Positions 25,341-33,010 of a stretch of DNA of 36,048 bases are shown here, piece by piece. The notes below the pieces were generated by a model. That model had not been told where the DNA came from. It made no database searches and saw only the letters and a list, made by a program, of their open reading frames with translations. Origin of the DNA: Streptosporangium pseudovulgare (GTDB taxonomy: Bacteria > Actinomycetota > Actinomycetes > Streptosporangiales > Streptosporangiaceae). Where the stretch lies: NCBI RefSeq assembly GCF_014648055.1, contig NZ_BMQJ01000026.1:47155-83202 (forward strand). Direction: 5' to 3'. Position 1 is the first letter of the stretch. Each line of letters opens with the position of its first letter. Made by a program: the position numbers and the translations under genes.

Positions 25341-25412
25341 CGCGCCACCCGTCTCATCGCGCCGCCCGTGCCGCCGCGCCGTACGGCGGCGCCGCCCGCG
25401 CCGTCCGGTCCG

Positions 25413-25964
25413 TCACCGCGCCACCTGGCCGACGGCCGCGACGATGCCGGGGTAGGCGCCGCACCGGCACAGGTTGCCGCTCATCCGCTCGCGGATCTCC
25501 GTCTCGTCCAGCCGCGGCGGGGCCGACAGGTCGGGGGTGACCGCGCTCGGCCACCCGTCGGCGGCCTCGGCCAGCGCGCCGGCCGCCGAGCAGAGCTGCC
25601 CGGGGGTGCAGTAGCCGCACTGGAGGGCGTCGTTCTCGATGAAGGCGGCCTGCAGCGGGTGCAGGGCGTCGCCGTCGGCGAGCCCCTCCACCGTGACGAT
25701 CTCCACGTCGTCCGCGGTCACCGTGAGCGTCAGGCACGACAGCGCGCGCCGGCCGTCCACCAGCACGGTGCAGGCGCCGCACTGGCCGTGGTCGCAGCCC
25801 TTCTTCGCGCCGGTCAGCCCGAGGTGCTCGCGCAGCGTGTCCAGCAGCGTCTCGCGGGTGTCCACGGTGACCGGGCGGGGGACGCCGTTCACCGACAGGC
25901 GGAGGTCGGCCGTGACGGGGTCGGGCACCCCGTCCGCCCCCGTGATGTCTGTTTCGCCGTTCAC
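25413..25964 (-). CDS. Molybdenum hydroxylase, 2Fe-2S subunit
   Basis: A 183-aa small subunit with two 2Fe-2S domains. The plant-type N-terminal cluster is GCDHGQCGACTVL plus the later RALSCLTL; the helical C-terminal cluster is QCGYCTPGQL with GNLCRCGAYPGI. It carries electrons between the molybdopterin and FAD subunits. I see no twin-arginine signal, unlike E. coli PaoA, so the complex is probably cytoplasmic. GTG 25964 has AGGGGAG upstream and removes an uncharacteristic 11-residue extension (MADGRRGRGAP). It is the first gene of the operon. An 11-bp tandem repeat lies 50-70 bp upstream. Confidence 0.93.
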   Translation of the reverse strand: MNGETDITGADGVPDPVTADLRLSVNGVPRPVTVDTRETLLDTLREHLGLTGAKKGCDHGQCGACTVLVDGRRALSCLTLTVTADDVEIVTVEGLADGDALHPLQAAFIENDALQCGYCTPGQLCSAAGALAEAADGWPSAVTPDLSAPPRLDETEIRERMSGNLCRCGAYPGIVAAVGQVAR

Positions 25965-26014
25965 GGGCGCTCCCCTACCCCGTCGCCCGTCGGCCATATC
26001 TCCCGGGCGGACGC

Positions 26015-26036
26015 TTGACGGTTCCTTGACCGTTCC
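26015..26036. promoter_or_regulatory. 11-bp direct repeat upstream of the hydroxylase operon
   Basis: TTGACGGTTCC (26015-26025) is followed at once by TTGACCGTTCC (26026-26036), with one mismatch. Head-to-tail 11-bp repeats are the usual footprint of OmpR/PhoB-type response regulators. The site lies 51 bp upstream of the first hydroxylase gene and between it and an orphan sensor kinase gene. A downstream hairpin, ATCCCC (26081-26086) with GGGGAT (26090-26095), is also present. Confidence 0.5.
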
Positions 26037-26100
26037 GCCCCTCCCCCGCCGTGGATCCCGGTCCGGGAGGAGCGCCGCGAATCCCCTTCGGGGATATTCG

Positions 26101-26216
26101 CCACCTTGAAGCTTTTTACTCCGCCTTTTAAGTTAATTACCGACTTAATACCTATTCTCGTCCCGTTCCCTAATGACACGCGTTTAGCGTGATCGTCAGG
26201 GGGGCGAAGAAAAACG
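26101..26216. promoter_or_regulatory. AT-rich control region of the sensor kinase gene
   Basis: The 26105-26160 stretch is markedly AT-rich against its surroundings. It holds the dyad TTAAGT (26128-26133) and ACTTAA (26143-26148) with a 9-nt spacer, and CACGC (26177-26181) and GCGTG (26187-26191) with a 5-nt spacer. It probably contains the promoter for the kinase; no exact hexamers can be defended. Confidence 0.45.
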
Positions 26217-27569
26217 GTGCGATTTGGACACATCTGGTCATTGCGCGTCCGGATGACGCTGCTGGCGAGCGTCATCATGGCAATGCTGTGCGGGGGAATC
26301 TGCGCCCTGATCCTGATCGGCGTACACGACCGCGTCGTCAACGACCTGTCCGACCGGCTCCTCCTGTACAACATGCGGGTGATCCGCCTCGTCGAGAAGG
26401 GCCGGGTCCCCCCGGTGCTCTCCAGCCGGAAGTCCATTTTCCTCCAGGTGGTCGACCCCGGCGGCCGGGTCACGGCGGCCAGCCCGCAGCTGGCCGGCAG
26501 ACCCCGGCTGACCGACCTCGTGCCCCCGGACGACAGCTCGCGGGTGGAACGGGAGGTCTGCGACGCCCCCGGGTTCCCGGACACCTGCCTGCGCGTCGTG
26601 GCCGTCCGCATCTCCGCCGACGGCGGCGACTGGATCGTCTACGGCGCCGGCCCCACCACCCCGTGGTACGTCAGCCGCTCGCTGCTGCTCAGCCTCCTGG
26701 CCGGGTCGGGACTGGTGGTCGGGGCCACGACCCTCGGGGCCTACCGCACCGTCAGCAAGACCCTCCTCCCGGTGGAGGACATCTGCACCGAACTGGCCGA
26801 GATCACCTCCTCCGACCTGGGACGCCGGGTGCCCGTGCCCCGGCACCGGGACGAGATCCAGAAGCTGGCGGTGACGGTGAACCAGACCCTGGACCGGCTG
26901 GAGGCCGCCGTCGAGCGGGAGAGGCGGTTCGCCTCCGACGCCTCGCACGACCTGCGCAGCCCCATCACCGCGATGCGCACCCAGGTGGAGGAGGCGCTGC
27001 TGCACCCGGAGGAGAGCGACTGGCCCTCCGTGGCCGGGGCGGTGCTGGCCAGCCTCGGACGACTGCAGGCGATCGTCACCGACCTGCTGGTGCTCTCCCG
27101 CCTCGAAGCCGGCGCGGGCGGTCCCCACGCGTGCGTCGACCTGGGAGAGCTGGTCGGCTCCGAGCTGGCGCGCCACGTCCACCGGACGCCCGTCGAGACG
27201 CGCCTGGAGCCGGGTGTGCTGGTCGACGCCGACCGCATGCAGCTCGTCCGGCTGCTCACCAACCTCATGGACAACGCCGACCGGCACGCCGAGTCGGCGA
27301 TCGTCGTGACGGTGCGGCCCGAGGACGGGCGGAGCGTGCTGGAGGTGCTCGACGACGGCCCCGGGATCCCGCCGGAGCAGCGGGAGTACGTGTTCCGGCG
27401 CTTCGCCCGGCTCGACGCCGCGCGCAGCAAGGACAAGGGCGGGACCGGGCTCGGCCTGGCGATCTGCCGGGAGATCGCCGAACGGCACGGCGGGACGCTG
27501 ACGATCCGCGACTCCGGGAAGGGCGCGCGGTTCGTGGCGAGCTTCCCCGCCCGCCCCGCCGGTCAGTAG
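26217..27569 (+). CDS. Orphan sensor histidine kinase
   Basis: A 450-aa transmembrane kinase. Helix 1 is about residues 11-35 (MTLLASVIMAMLCGGICALI), then an extracytoplasmic domain with two Cys (EVCDAPGFPDTCLRV), helix 2 about 160-180 (LLLSLLAGSGLVVGATTL) and a HAMP linker. The HisKA box SDASHDLRSPITAMR has phospho-acceptor H244. The ATPase domain has the N box NLMDNADRHA, G1 DDGPGIP and G2 GGTGLGLAI. It would phosphorylate an OmpR-type regulator, but no response regulator is adjacent. GTG 26217 is the start, with GGGGGG about 13 nt upstream (loose spacing). Its stop overlaps the convergent peptidase-like gene by 7 nt. Confidence 0.9.
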   Translation: MRFGHIWSLRVRMTLLASVIMAMLCGGICALILIGVHDRVVNDLSDRLLLYNMRVIRLVEKGRVPPVLSSRKSIFLQVVDPGGRVTAASPQLAGRPRLTDLVPPDDSSRVEREVCDAPGFPDTCLRVVAVRISADGGDWIVYGAGPTTPWYVSRSLLLSLLAGSGLVVGATTLGAYRTVSKTLLPVEDICTELAEITSSDLGRRVPVPRHRDEIQKLAVTVNQTLDRLEAAVERERRFASDASHDLRSPITAMRTQVEEALLHPEESDWPSVAGAVLASLGRLQAIVTDLLVLSRLEAGAGGPHACVDLGELVGSELARHVHRTPVETRLEPGVLVDADRMQLVRLLTNLMDNADRHAESAIVVTVRPEDGRSVLEVLDDGPGIPPEQREYVFRRFARLDAARSKDKGGTGLGLAICREIAERHGGTLTIRDSGKGARFVASFPARPAGQ

Positions 27570-28573
27570 ACCGAGATGTGGACGTGGTCGAAGTGGTTGG
27601 CGGTGACGCCGCCGCGGTTGGACATCGTGCGCCAGCTCCCGGTCCGCACGTGCCAGATGCGCTGCCGGTAGATGATGTACATGATGCCGAGCCGCCGGGC
27701 GTTCTTGATCCCCCAGGCGGCGATCTCGTCGCCGCGCCCGGTCTCGGCGGCCGACGGCATGGCGCCCCCGCCGCTGAGCATGAAGTCGCAGGCGCGGCCG
27801 AGGGGATGCTCGCCGCCGCCCGCGATGCCGCCGTCGACCCGGAAGCAGCCGATCCCGAAGCGCGAGCCGAACCGCTGGGCCACGAGCTGCCGGGTCAGCC
27901 GCATCCGCGGGGTGATGTTGTCGGGGCCCGACGGAAGCTGGGGGACCCACGTGCCGTCGGCCCGGCGGACGCCCGGGGTGGGGTAGAGCAGGTCGATCCG
28001 GTCCTTGATCTTCTCGATCAGCTTCTCCGCCCGGTCCTTCTCGTCGTCGAGCTTGGCCATGCTCGTCTTCAGCTCCGTCCCGCGGGCCCTGGCCTCGTCC
28101 CGGGCCCGGCGGTGGTCGTCGCGGACCTGGACGAACACCCGGAGTTTGGCGTCCTGCTCGGCGAGGATCTGCTCGACGAGCGTCAGGCGGTTCAGCATGG
28201 CGGCGGGGTCGCCCGAGCCCATCATCGCGGAGACGCCCTCCGTCCCGCTGCTCCGGTACCGCGCGGCGGCCAGCAGGCGGATCTCCCGCGCGGCCCGGTC
28301 GAGGTCGCCCTGCGCCCGGCTCAGGCGGTCCCGGGCCGCCTTCTCGGCCTTCTGGACCTTCTGCAGCTCGACGCGGGAGTCGTAGTAGCGGGCGATCAGG
28401 GACTCGGACTGCTTCTGCATGTCCGCCAGTTCCTTGCGGAGCTGCTTGGCGGTCGGCTTGGGCTCGGCGAGGCCGGCTCCGGCCTGGGCGAGGCACAGCG
28501 TCACGGCGGTGATCGAAGCGGCCAGGCCCCGGATCGCGCCCCGCCGCCGGACATCGCGGGACACAGCCGCCAC
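27563..28573 (-). CDS. Secreted coiled-coil protein with M15-like C-terminal domain
   Basis: This 336-aa protein has a signal peptide (about residues 1-36, ending AGAGLA before EPKP). A long coiled coil spans about 40-205 (KQLRKELADMQKQSESLIAR, KAEKAARDRLSRAQGDLDRA, DEKDRAEKLIEKIKDRID), like those of RipA and NlpC/P60 hydrolases. The C-terminal domain has GGGEHPLGRACDFML and a terminal NHFDHVHISVY; the H..D..H.H pattern matches D-Ala-D-Ala carboxypeptidase/VanY-type metal sites and the ARB-07466-like domain. A cell-wall role is probable; activity is unproven. GTG 28573 has GGGGAG upstream. It converges with the sensor kinase gene and shares 7 nt with it. Confidence 0.82.
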   Translation of the reverse strand: MAAVSRDVRRRGAIRGLAASITAVTLCLAQAGAGLAEPKPTAKQLRKELADMQKQSESLIARYYDSRVELQKVQKAEKAARDRLSRAQGDLDRAAREIRLLAAARYRSSGTEGVSAMMGSGDPAAMLNRLTLVEQILAEQDAKLRVFVQVRDDHRRARDEARARGTELKTSMAKLDDEKDRAEKLIEKIKDRIDLLYPTPGVRRADGTWVPQLPSGPDNITPRMRLTRQLVAQRFGSRFGIGCFRVDGGIAGGGEHPLGRACDFMLSGGGAMPSAAETGRGDEIAAWGIKNARRLGIMYIIYRQRIWHVRTGSWRTMSNRGGVTANHFDHVHISVY

Positions 28574-28667
28574 CTCGCTCCCCTTCCCTGAACCCCGGGC
28601 GTCGGCCACGGCTCGATGGCCGGGCGACACCCCCACGCCCGGCGGGCGGTCGGAAAGGATGCTCCCG

Positions 28668-28703
28668 CAATTACGGTACTTGCGGCAAATCTTGCATTAC
28701 GGT
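28668..28703 (-). promoter_or_regulatory. Repeated ACCGTAAT elements upstream of the peptidase-like gene
   Basis: On the minus strand ACCGTAAT occurs twice, at 28703-28696 and 28677-28670, 26 bp apart, in the only AT-leaning part of this gap. The proximal copy extends to ACCGTAATTG. The same decamer occurs at 33612-33603 upstream of the GlsB-type gene in the same orientation. It is a candidate shared operator or promoter element; the binding protein is unknown. Confidence 0.35.
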
Positions 28704-28729
28704 CGTCCGTTGCGGAGGCCGGGGACGCC

Positions 28730-28773
28730 GGGTCACTCGGGCAGGGACACCGGGAACGTCGGGTCACTCGGGC
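28730..28773. repeat. 13-bp direct repeat at the stress-protein gene end
   Basis: GGGTCACTCGGGC occurs at 28730-28742 and 28761-28773, 31 bp apart. The second copy includes the stop codon (TCA at 28764-28766) of the universal stress protein gene, so the first copy lies just past its 3' end. Confidence 0.7.
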
Positions 28774-29627
28774 GCGGGCACCACGACGACCGGGCAGCGG
28801 GCGTGGTGCAGCGCCCCGTGGCCGACCGAGCCGAGCACCGCCGACCCCAGCCTCCCCAGCCCGCGCGAGCCGACCACCAGCAGGTCGGCCGTCTCCGACG
28901 CCTCCCGCAGCGCGACGACCGGATGCTCGCACACGACCGATTTGATCATCGGGACGTGCGGGTACCGCTCCAGCCACGGGGCGAGCGCCCTCTCCGCCGT
29001 CTTCTCCGCCGCGGTGGAGACCTCCTCCAGCATCGGCGTGTAGACCATCGTGTACGGTCCCATCACCGGCGCCTCCCAGGCGTGCACCGCGCGCACCCGG
29101 GCCCCGCGCCGCGCCGCCTCCTCGAAGGCGTACCCCAGCGCCGCCTCCGAGGGCGGGGACCCGTCGAAGCCGACCGCGACCTCGCCGCTCCCGCGCTCCG
29201 TCTCGCCCTGGACGACCACGACCGGCACGGCCACGCGGCCCGCCAGCCGCTGCGGGACCGACCCCAGCAGCAGCTCGCGGAAGCCGCCCCGCCCGCGGTG
29301 GCCGAGCACGAGCTGCGCCGCGTCCCCGGACGCGCGGCGCAGCGCCTCGGCCGCGGGCCCGCCCTCCAGCCTCTCCTCCACCTCCAGCCCCGGGACGCGG
29401 TCGCGCGCCAGGTCGGCCGCGTCCGCCAGCACCCGGCGGCACTGCTCCGACACCGCCGCGCCGTACTGGGGCTCGGAGAACACCGGGAGGTCGTAGTCCA
29501 TCCCCTCGCAGGCGTGCACGACCCGCAGGACGGCGCCGCGCCGCACCGCGTCGTCGGCGGCCCACCCGACCGCCGCCTGGGACGGGGACGAGCCGTCGGT
29601 CCCCACCACGACCACGTCCGTCGCCAT
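28764..29627 (-). CDS. Universal stress protein, tandem UspA domains
   Basis: A 287-aa protein of two UspA domains, about 1-145 and 150-287. Each begins with a VVVGTDGS or VAVGFDGS strand-loop and ends with the ATP-binding G-x2-G-x9-G motif: GHRGRGGFRELLLGS and GSRGLGRLGSAVLGS. The conserved HARCPVVVVP closes domain 2. Such proteins bind ATP and support survival in stress or hypoxia in actinobacteria. ATG 29627 has GAGGAGGGG upstream. It diverges from a zinc alcohol dehydrogenase gene with a 205-nt gap, an association often seen in redox or hypoxia regulons. The 3' end carries a 13-bp direct repeat. Confidence 0.92.
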   Translation of the reverse strand: MATDVVVVGTDGSSPSQAAVGWAADDAVRRGAVLRVVHACEGMDYDLPVFSEPQYGAAVSEQCRRVLADAADLARDRVPGLEVEERLEGGPAAEALRRASGDAAQLVLGHRGRGGFRELLLGSVPQRLAGRVAVPVVVVQGETERGSGEVAVGFDGSPPSEAALGYAFEEAARRGARVRAVHAWEAPVMGPYTMVYTPMLEEVSTAAEKTAERALAPWLERYPHVPMIKSVVCEHPVVALREASETADLLVVGSRGLGRLGSAVLGSVGHGALHHARCPVVVVPAPE

Positions 29628-29832
29628 GTCACCCCTCCTCACGACCGTCCTCACCTCGTCTTGTGCCCGCCGACCGTCACCCCGGCCCAAAGAGCCGGTC
29701 ATCGATCACCTCCGGGACGGATTCCCCAGCCCGCCGCGCGGGGAATGACGGGGAGGACGCGGCGCGCGGGTACCCGCCGTACGCTCGCCGGCCCCCGCGC
29801 GGAGGGACGGGAAGACGCGAACGGAGGGCGCC
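29628..29832. promoter_or_regulatory. Divergent stress protein/ADH intergenic region
   Basis: These 205 nt between divergent starts hold an imperfect GGGA (29714-29717)-n5-TCCC (29723-29726) dyad and CCGGC..GCCGG near 29680. Neither fits the 20-bp DosR/OsdR palindrome well. Promoters for both genes must lie here, but I cannot place hexamers. Confidence 0.3.
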
Positions 29833-30861
29833 ATGGCCGGGCACGTGACGGTTCCGGAGGAGATGGACGCCTGGGTGGTCGCCAGGCCCGGGCCGATCGC
29901 CTCGGGCCCCCTGGAGCGGGTCCGCCTGCCGGTCCCCCGGCCGGGGCCGGGCGAGGTGCTGGTCGAGGTGGAGGCGTGCGCCGTCTGCCGCACCGACCTG
30001 CACCTGGCCGAGGGCGACCTGCCCCCGCGGCGCCCGCGGACCGTCCCCGGCCACGAGGTGGTGGGCCGGGTGGCGGCCCGGGGCCCGGACACCGTACGGC
30101 TCGCCGCCGGGGAGCGGGTGGGCGTGGCCTGGCTCCGCTCGACCTGCGGGCGCTGCCGCCACTGCCTGCGCGGCGCGGAGAACCTGTGCCCGTACTCCGC
30201 CTACACCGGCTGGGACGCCGACGGCGGCTACGCCCGCTACCTGACCGTCCCGGAGGACTACGCCTACCGGCTGCCCGGGGACGGCGCGGCCGAGAAGCTG
30301 GCGCCGCTGCTGTGCGCCGGGATCATCGGCTACCGCGCCCTGCTCCGCAGCGAGCTGCCGCGCGGCGGGCGCCTGGGCGTCTACGGCTTCGGCGCCTCGG
30401 CCCACCTGACCGCGCAGATCGCCATCGCCCAGGGGGCCACCGTGCACGTCCTGACCCGCTCGGCCAAGGCCCGGGAGCTGGCCCTGGAGCTGGGGGCGGC
30501 CTCCGCGGGCGGCGCGGCGGACGCCCCGCCCGAGCCGCTGGACGCCGCGATCCTGTTCGCTCCGGCGGGCGAGCTGGTGCCCGTCGCCCTGGAGGCCCTG
30601 GACCGGGGCGGCACCCTGGCCGTGGCGGGTATCCACCTCAGCGACGTGCCGGTGCTCGACTACCGGCGGCACCTGTTCCAGGAGCGGACGCTGCGCAGCG
30701 TCACCGCCAACACCCGGGCCGACGGCCGGGCGTTCCTGGAGATCGCCGCGGCCTGTCCGCCGAAGGTGACGACCGTGCCCTACCCGTTCGGCGCGGCCGA
30801 CCGGGCGCTGGCCGACCTGGCCGCCGACCGCGTCGAGGGCGCCGCCGTACTCCGGATGTGA
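29833..30861 (+). CDS. Zinc-dependent alcohol dehydrogenase
   Basis: A 342-aa medium-chain dehydrogenase. The catalytic zinc ligand C52 lies in CAVCRTDLH and the His in PGHEVVG. The structural-zinc lobe CGRCRHCLRGAENLC has the four cysteines. The Rossmann motif GVYGFGASAHL (about residues 180-190) binds NAD(P). SAYTGWDADGGYARY and the short loop after the zinc lobe match the AdhA/CAD2-like branch. It interconverts alcohols and aldehydes; the physiological substrate is unknown. ATG 29833 has GGAGGG 5 nt upstream. It is single-gene, divergent from the stress protein gene, and followed by a hairpin shared with the convergent glycosyltransferase. Confidence 0.93.
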   Translation: MAGHVTVPEEMDAWVVARPGPIASGPLERVRLPVPRPGPGEVLVEVEACAVCRTDLHLAEGDLPPRRPRTVPGHEVVGRVAARGPDTVRLAAGERVGVAWLRSTCGRCRHCLRGAENLCPYSAYTGWDADGGYARYLTVPEDYAYRLPGDGAAEKLAPLLCAGIIGYRALLRSELPRGGRLGVYGFGASAHLTAQIAIAQGATVHVLTRSAKARELALELGAASAGGAADAPPEPLDAAILFAPAGELVPVALEALDRGGTLAVAGIHLSDVPVLDYRRHLFQERTLRSVTANTRADGRAFLEIAAACPPKVTTVPYPFGAADRALADLAADRVEGAAVLRM

Positions 30862-30880
30862 CCGGCACGCGCCCGGCATC

Positions 30881-30899
30881 CGGCGGGCACCGCCCGCCG
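30881..30899. terminator. Bidirectional terminator
   Basis: CGGCGGGC (30881-30888), loop ACC, GCCCGCCG (30892-30899): a perfect 8-bp stem in the 79-nt gap between the convergent alcohol dehydrogenase and GT4 genes. Confidence 0.7.
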
Positions 30900-30940
30900 T
30901 GCCCCGTCCGGGAGTACGGCGGGCGGCTCGGCGGGGCCGG

Positions 30941-32098
30941 TCAGCCGGCCCGTGGGGCGGCCGACAGCTCGGTGAACAGGTCCTCCCACATCGGCATGAT
31001 CGCCTCGGGGGCGTAGTCGCGGGCCGTGCGGGCGGCCGCGGCGCCCAGCCGCAGGCGCAGCTCCCGGTCCCCGATGACGCGGATCAGCGTCCCGGCCAGC
31101 GCGTCGACGTCCTTGGGCGGGACCAGCAGGCCGTCGACCCCGTCGGTCAGCACGTCGCGCGGACCGGTCGGGCAGTCGAACGCGACGACCGGCAGCGCGT
31201 GGGACATCGCCTCGATCATCACCATCGGCAGGCCCTCGAACCGGGAGCTGAGCGCGTACACCGAGGCTTGGGCCAGTTTCTCGTCCAGCCGTGGGGTGCG
31301 GCCCATCAGTTCGACGTTGCCGTCGAGGCCGAGCTCGCCGACGAGCGCGCTCAGCTCGGTCTTCTTCGGGCCGGTGCCGTAGATGTGCAGCCGCCAGTCG
31401 GGGAAGCGCCGCACGACCTGGGCGAACGCCGGGATGAGCAGGTCGAGGCCCTTCTGCTTGACGAGCCGGCCGGCCGCGACCACGATCGGGTTCTCCTGGA
31501 CCGAGGGAGTCTGGCGCAGGGTGTGGATCGCGTTGGGGATGCGGACGACCGGCGTGCCGGGCAGCAGGCGCTGGTAGGTGTCGCGGTCGGTGCCGGTGAG
31601 CACCGCGACCGCGTCCAGCCTGCCGTAGTGGCGGGCGATCTGCCGGCGCACGCTCTCGCGGTAGGTGGCGAAGTTCATGTGCTCCTGGGCGACGCGGACC
31701 ACGCCGCTCGGGCCGCGCCGGGCGGAGATGAGGTTCAGCGCCGGGCGGGTGGTGACCAGGATGCCGCCGTCGAGGGCGGAGACGTAGTCGATGACGGCCT
31801 TCTCCACGCGCTCGGTGAAGTAGCCCGCGGCGAACTCCCCGCGCGGGACGACCTTGCCGCGCATCCTCCGCCAGATCCGGCGGCCCACCGAGTCGGCGTG
31901 CACGCCGCCGCGCTGGTCGACCAGCGTGGTGACCTCCACGCGCCGGTCGATGGGGAACTGGGGCCTGGCGCGGCGCCGTACCACGCTGACGATCTCGACG
32001 TCGTGACCGGCCGCGGCCATGGCGTTGGCCTGGTTGACCACCGTCCGGATCGTGCCGCCCATGCCGTAGGCGTGCAGGAGCATGTAGCGGATCCTCAC
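30941..32098 (-). CDS. GT4-family glycosyltransferase
   Basis: A 385-aa GT-B fold retaining transferase. The N-terminal domain opens VRIRYMLLHAYGMGGTIRTVVN. The C-terminal domain has AAGRLVKQKGLDLLI and the nucleotide-sugar EX7E motif in SRFEGLPMVMIEAMSHALPV. The CPTGPRDVLTDG loop is typical of glycosyltransferases that decorate wall teichoic-like polymers, such as TagE relatives. Donor and acceptor are not predictable. GTG 32098 forms a GTGA overlap with the upstream sulfotransferase stop, so the two are translationally coupled and probably act on the same glycan. It converges with the alcohol dehydrogenase gene. The protein has no signal peptide and would work at the cytoplasmic face. Confidence 0.9.
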   Translation of the reverse strand: MRIRYMLLHAYGMGGTIRTVVNQANAMAAAGHDVEIVSVVRRRARPQFPIDRRVEVTTLVDQRGGVHADSVGRRIWRRMRGKVVPRGEFAAGYFTERVEKAVIDYVSALDGGILVTTRPALNLISARRGPSGVVRVAQEHMNFATYRESVRRQIARHYGRLDAVAVLTGTDRDTYQRLLPGTPVVRIPNAIHTLRQTPSVQENPIVVAAGRLVKQKGLDLLIPAFAQVVRRFPDWRLHIYGTGPKKTELSALVGELGLDGNVELMGRTPRLDEKLAQASVYALSSRFEGLPMVMIEAMSHALPVVAFDCPTGPRDVLTDGVDGLLVPPKDVDALAGTLIRVIGDRELRLRLGAAAARTARDYAPEAIMPMWEDLFTELSAAPRAG

Positions 32099-33003
32099 CG
32101 GCTCTCGTCCCCGTCGAGGTAGCCCCAGGTACGGCACATCGGGCGGAGTTCCTCGGGGATCTCCTCCTCCCGGGGCAGGGCGCGCCCCTCCTGGACCTTC
32201 CCGGACCGGATCTTGTCCTTCCAGTCGCCGAGCCCCTTCTGGACGACCGTCTGCTCGCCGTAGGCGAGCATCCCCGGCTCCCACGGGAGGCCCAGGAAGT
32301 CGCAGATCCGGCGGGTCTCGGCCTCGGGGCCGGCGGTCAGGTCCTCGTAGCGGACGGTCAGGCCGGTCAGGTCGCCCCTGGCACGTTCCACGGCCTTCAT
32401 GTAGCGCAGCGCGTCGAGCGCCGCCTCGTGCGGGGTGCGCCGGTCGGGGCTCGCCTCGTGCCAGGAGGCCGCGATGGAGGCGGGGTGGCGCAGCAGGAAG
32501 ACGAACCGGGCGTCGGGCCAGCAGGTGGCGATGCGCCGGTGGGCGAAGGCGTTGGCCGGGGTCTTGTCCACGATGTGGGCCTTGCCGCTGCGGGCCAGCT
32601 CGCGGTGGAGGACCCGGTCCCACAGCAGGTGCTCCAGGTCGGCCTGGTTGTGGCCGAGGGCCTCCATCGCGCGTGCGGCGAGCGGGGTGGTGAGCCCGAC
32701 GGACAGCCGCCGCACATGCAGTTCGTGCGGGGCGTGCAGCATCGAGTGGGCGTTGAGCATCGCGCGCAGCAGGGTGGAGCCCGACCGGACCGGCGAGAGG
32801 ATGAAGATCGGGGCGGTGAGCAGCCGGTCGGTCTCCGGGTCGGCGGGGGGCCGGACGAGGTCGGCCGCCGCCACGGCGGGTGCCCGTCCCGTGCCCTTCG
32901 CCGCCGGCCCGGGTTTCGCCCCGGGTCCCGTCTTCGCGACGCGAGTGATCTGGAACCCGGTCAGCTCCCTCACGGCGGCGTTGGCCTTGCGTTTCCAGTT
33001 CAT
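32095..33003 (-). CDS. PAPS-dependent sulfotransferase
   Basis: This 302-aa protein belongs to the Sulfotransfer_3-like family. The 5'-phosphosulfate loop is SPVRSGSTLLRAMLNAH near residue 70, and the 3'-phosphate site is FVFLLRHPASIAASW near 170. Conserved HIVDKTP and VRYEDLTAGPEAETRRICDFLGL also fit. It would transfer sulfate from PAPS to an acceptor hydroxyl, plausibly a carbohydrate given the coupled glycosyltransferase. The N-terminal 60 residues, rich in Lys, Pro and Ala, are an unusual extension. ATG 33003 has no ribosome site; a -10-like TAGTTT lies 7 nt upstream, suggesting a leaderless message. A GlnR-like box sits immediately before that promoter. Confidence 0.88.
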   Translation of the reverse strand: MNWKRKANAAVRELTGFQITRVAKTGPGAKPGPAAKGTGRAPAVAAADLVRPPADPETDRLLTAPIFILSPVRSGSTLLRAMLNAHSMLHAPHELHVRRLSVGLTTPLAARAMEALGHNQADLEHLLWDRVLHRELARSGKAHIVDKTPANAFAHRRIATCWPDARFVFLLRHPASIAASWHEASPDRRTPHEAALDALRYMKAVERARGDLTGLTVRYEDLTAGPEAETRRICDFLGLPWEPGMLAYGEQTVVQKGLGDWKDKIRSGKVQEGRALPREEEIPEELRPMCRTWGYLDGDESR

Positions 33004-33010
33004 GTCATGG

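Noticed and set aside
28574..28763. A riboswitch (for example c-di-AMP type) before the peptidase-like gene
   Set aside because: I looked for the conserved ydaO-type core sequences on the minus strand and did not find them; only short repeats are present.
29714..29726. DosR/OsdR-like palindrome in the stress protein/ADH gap
   Set aside because: The arms are four bases with an odd 5-nt spacer and do not match the even-spaced 20-bp consensus.
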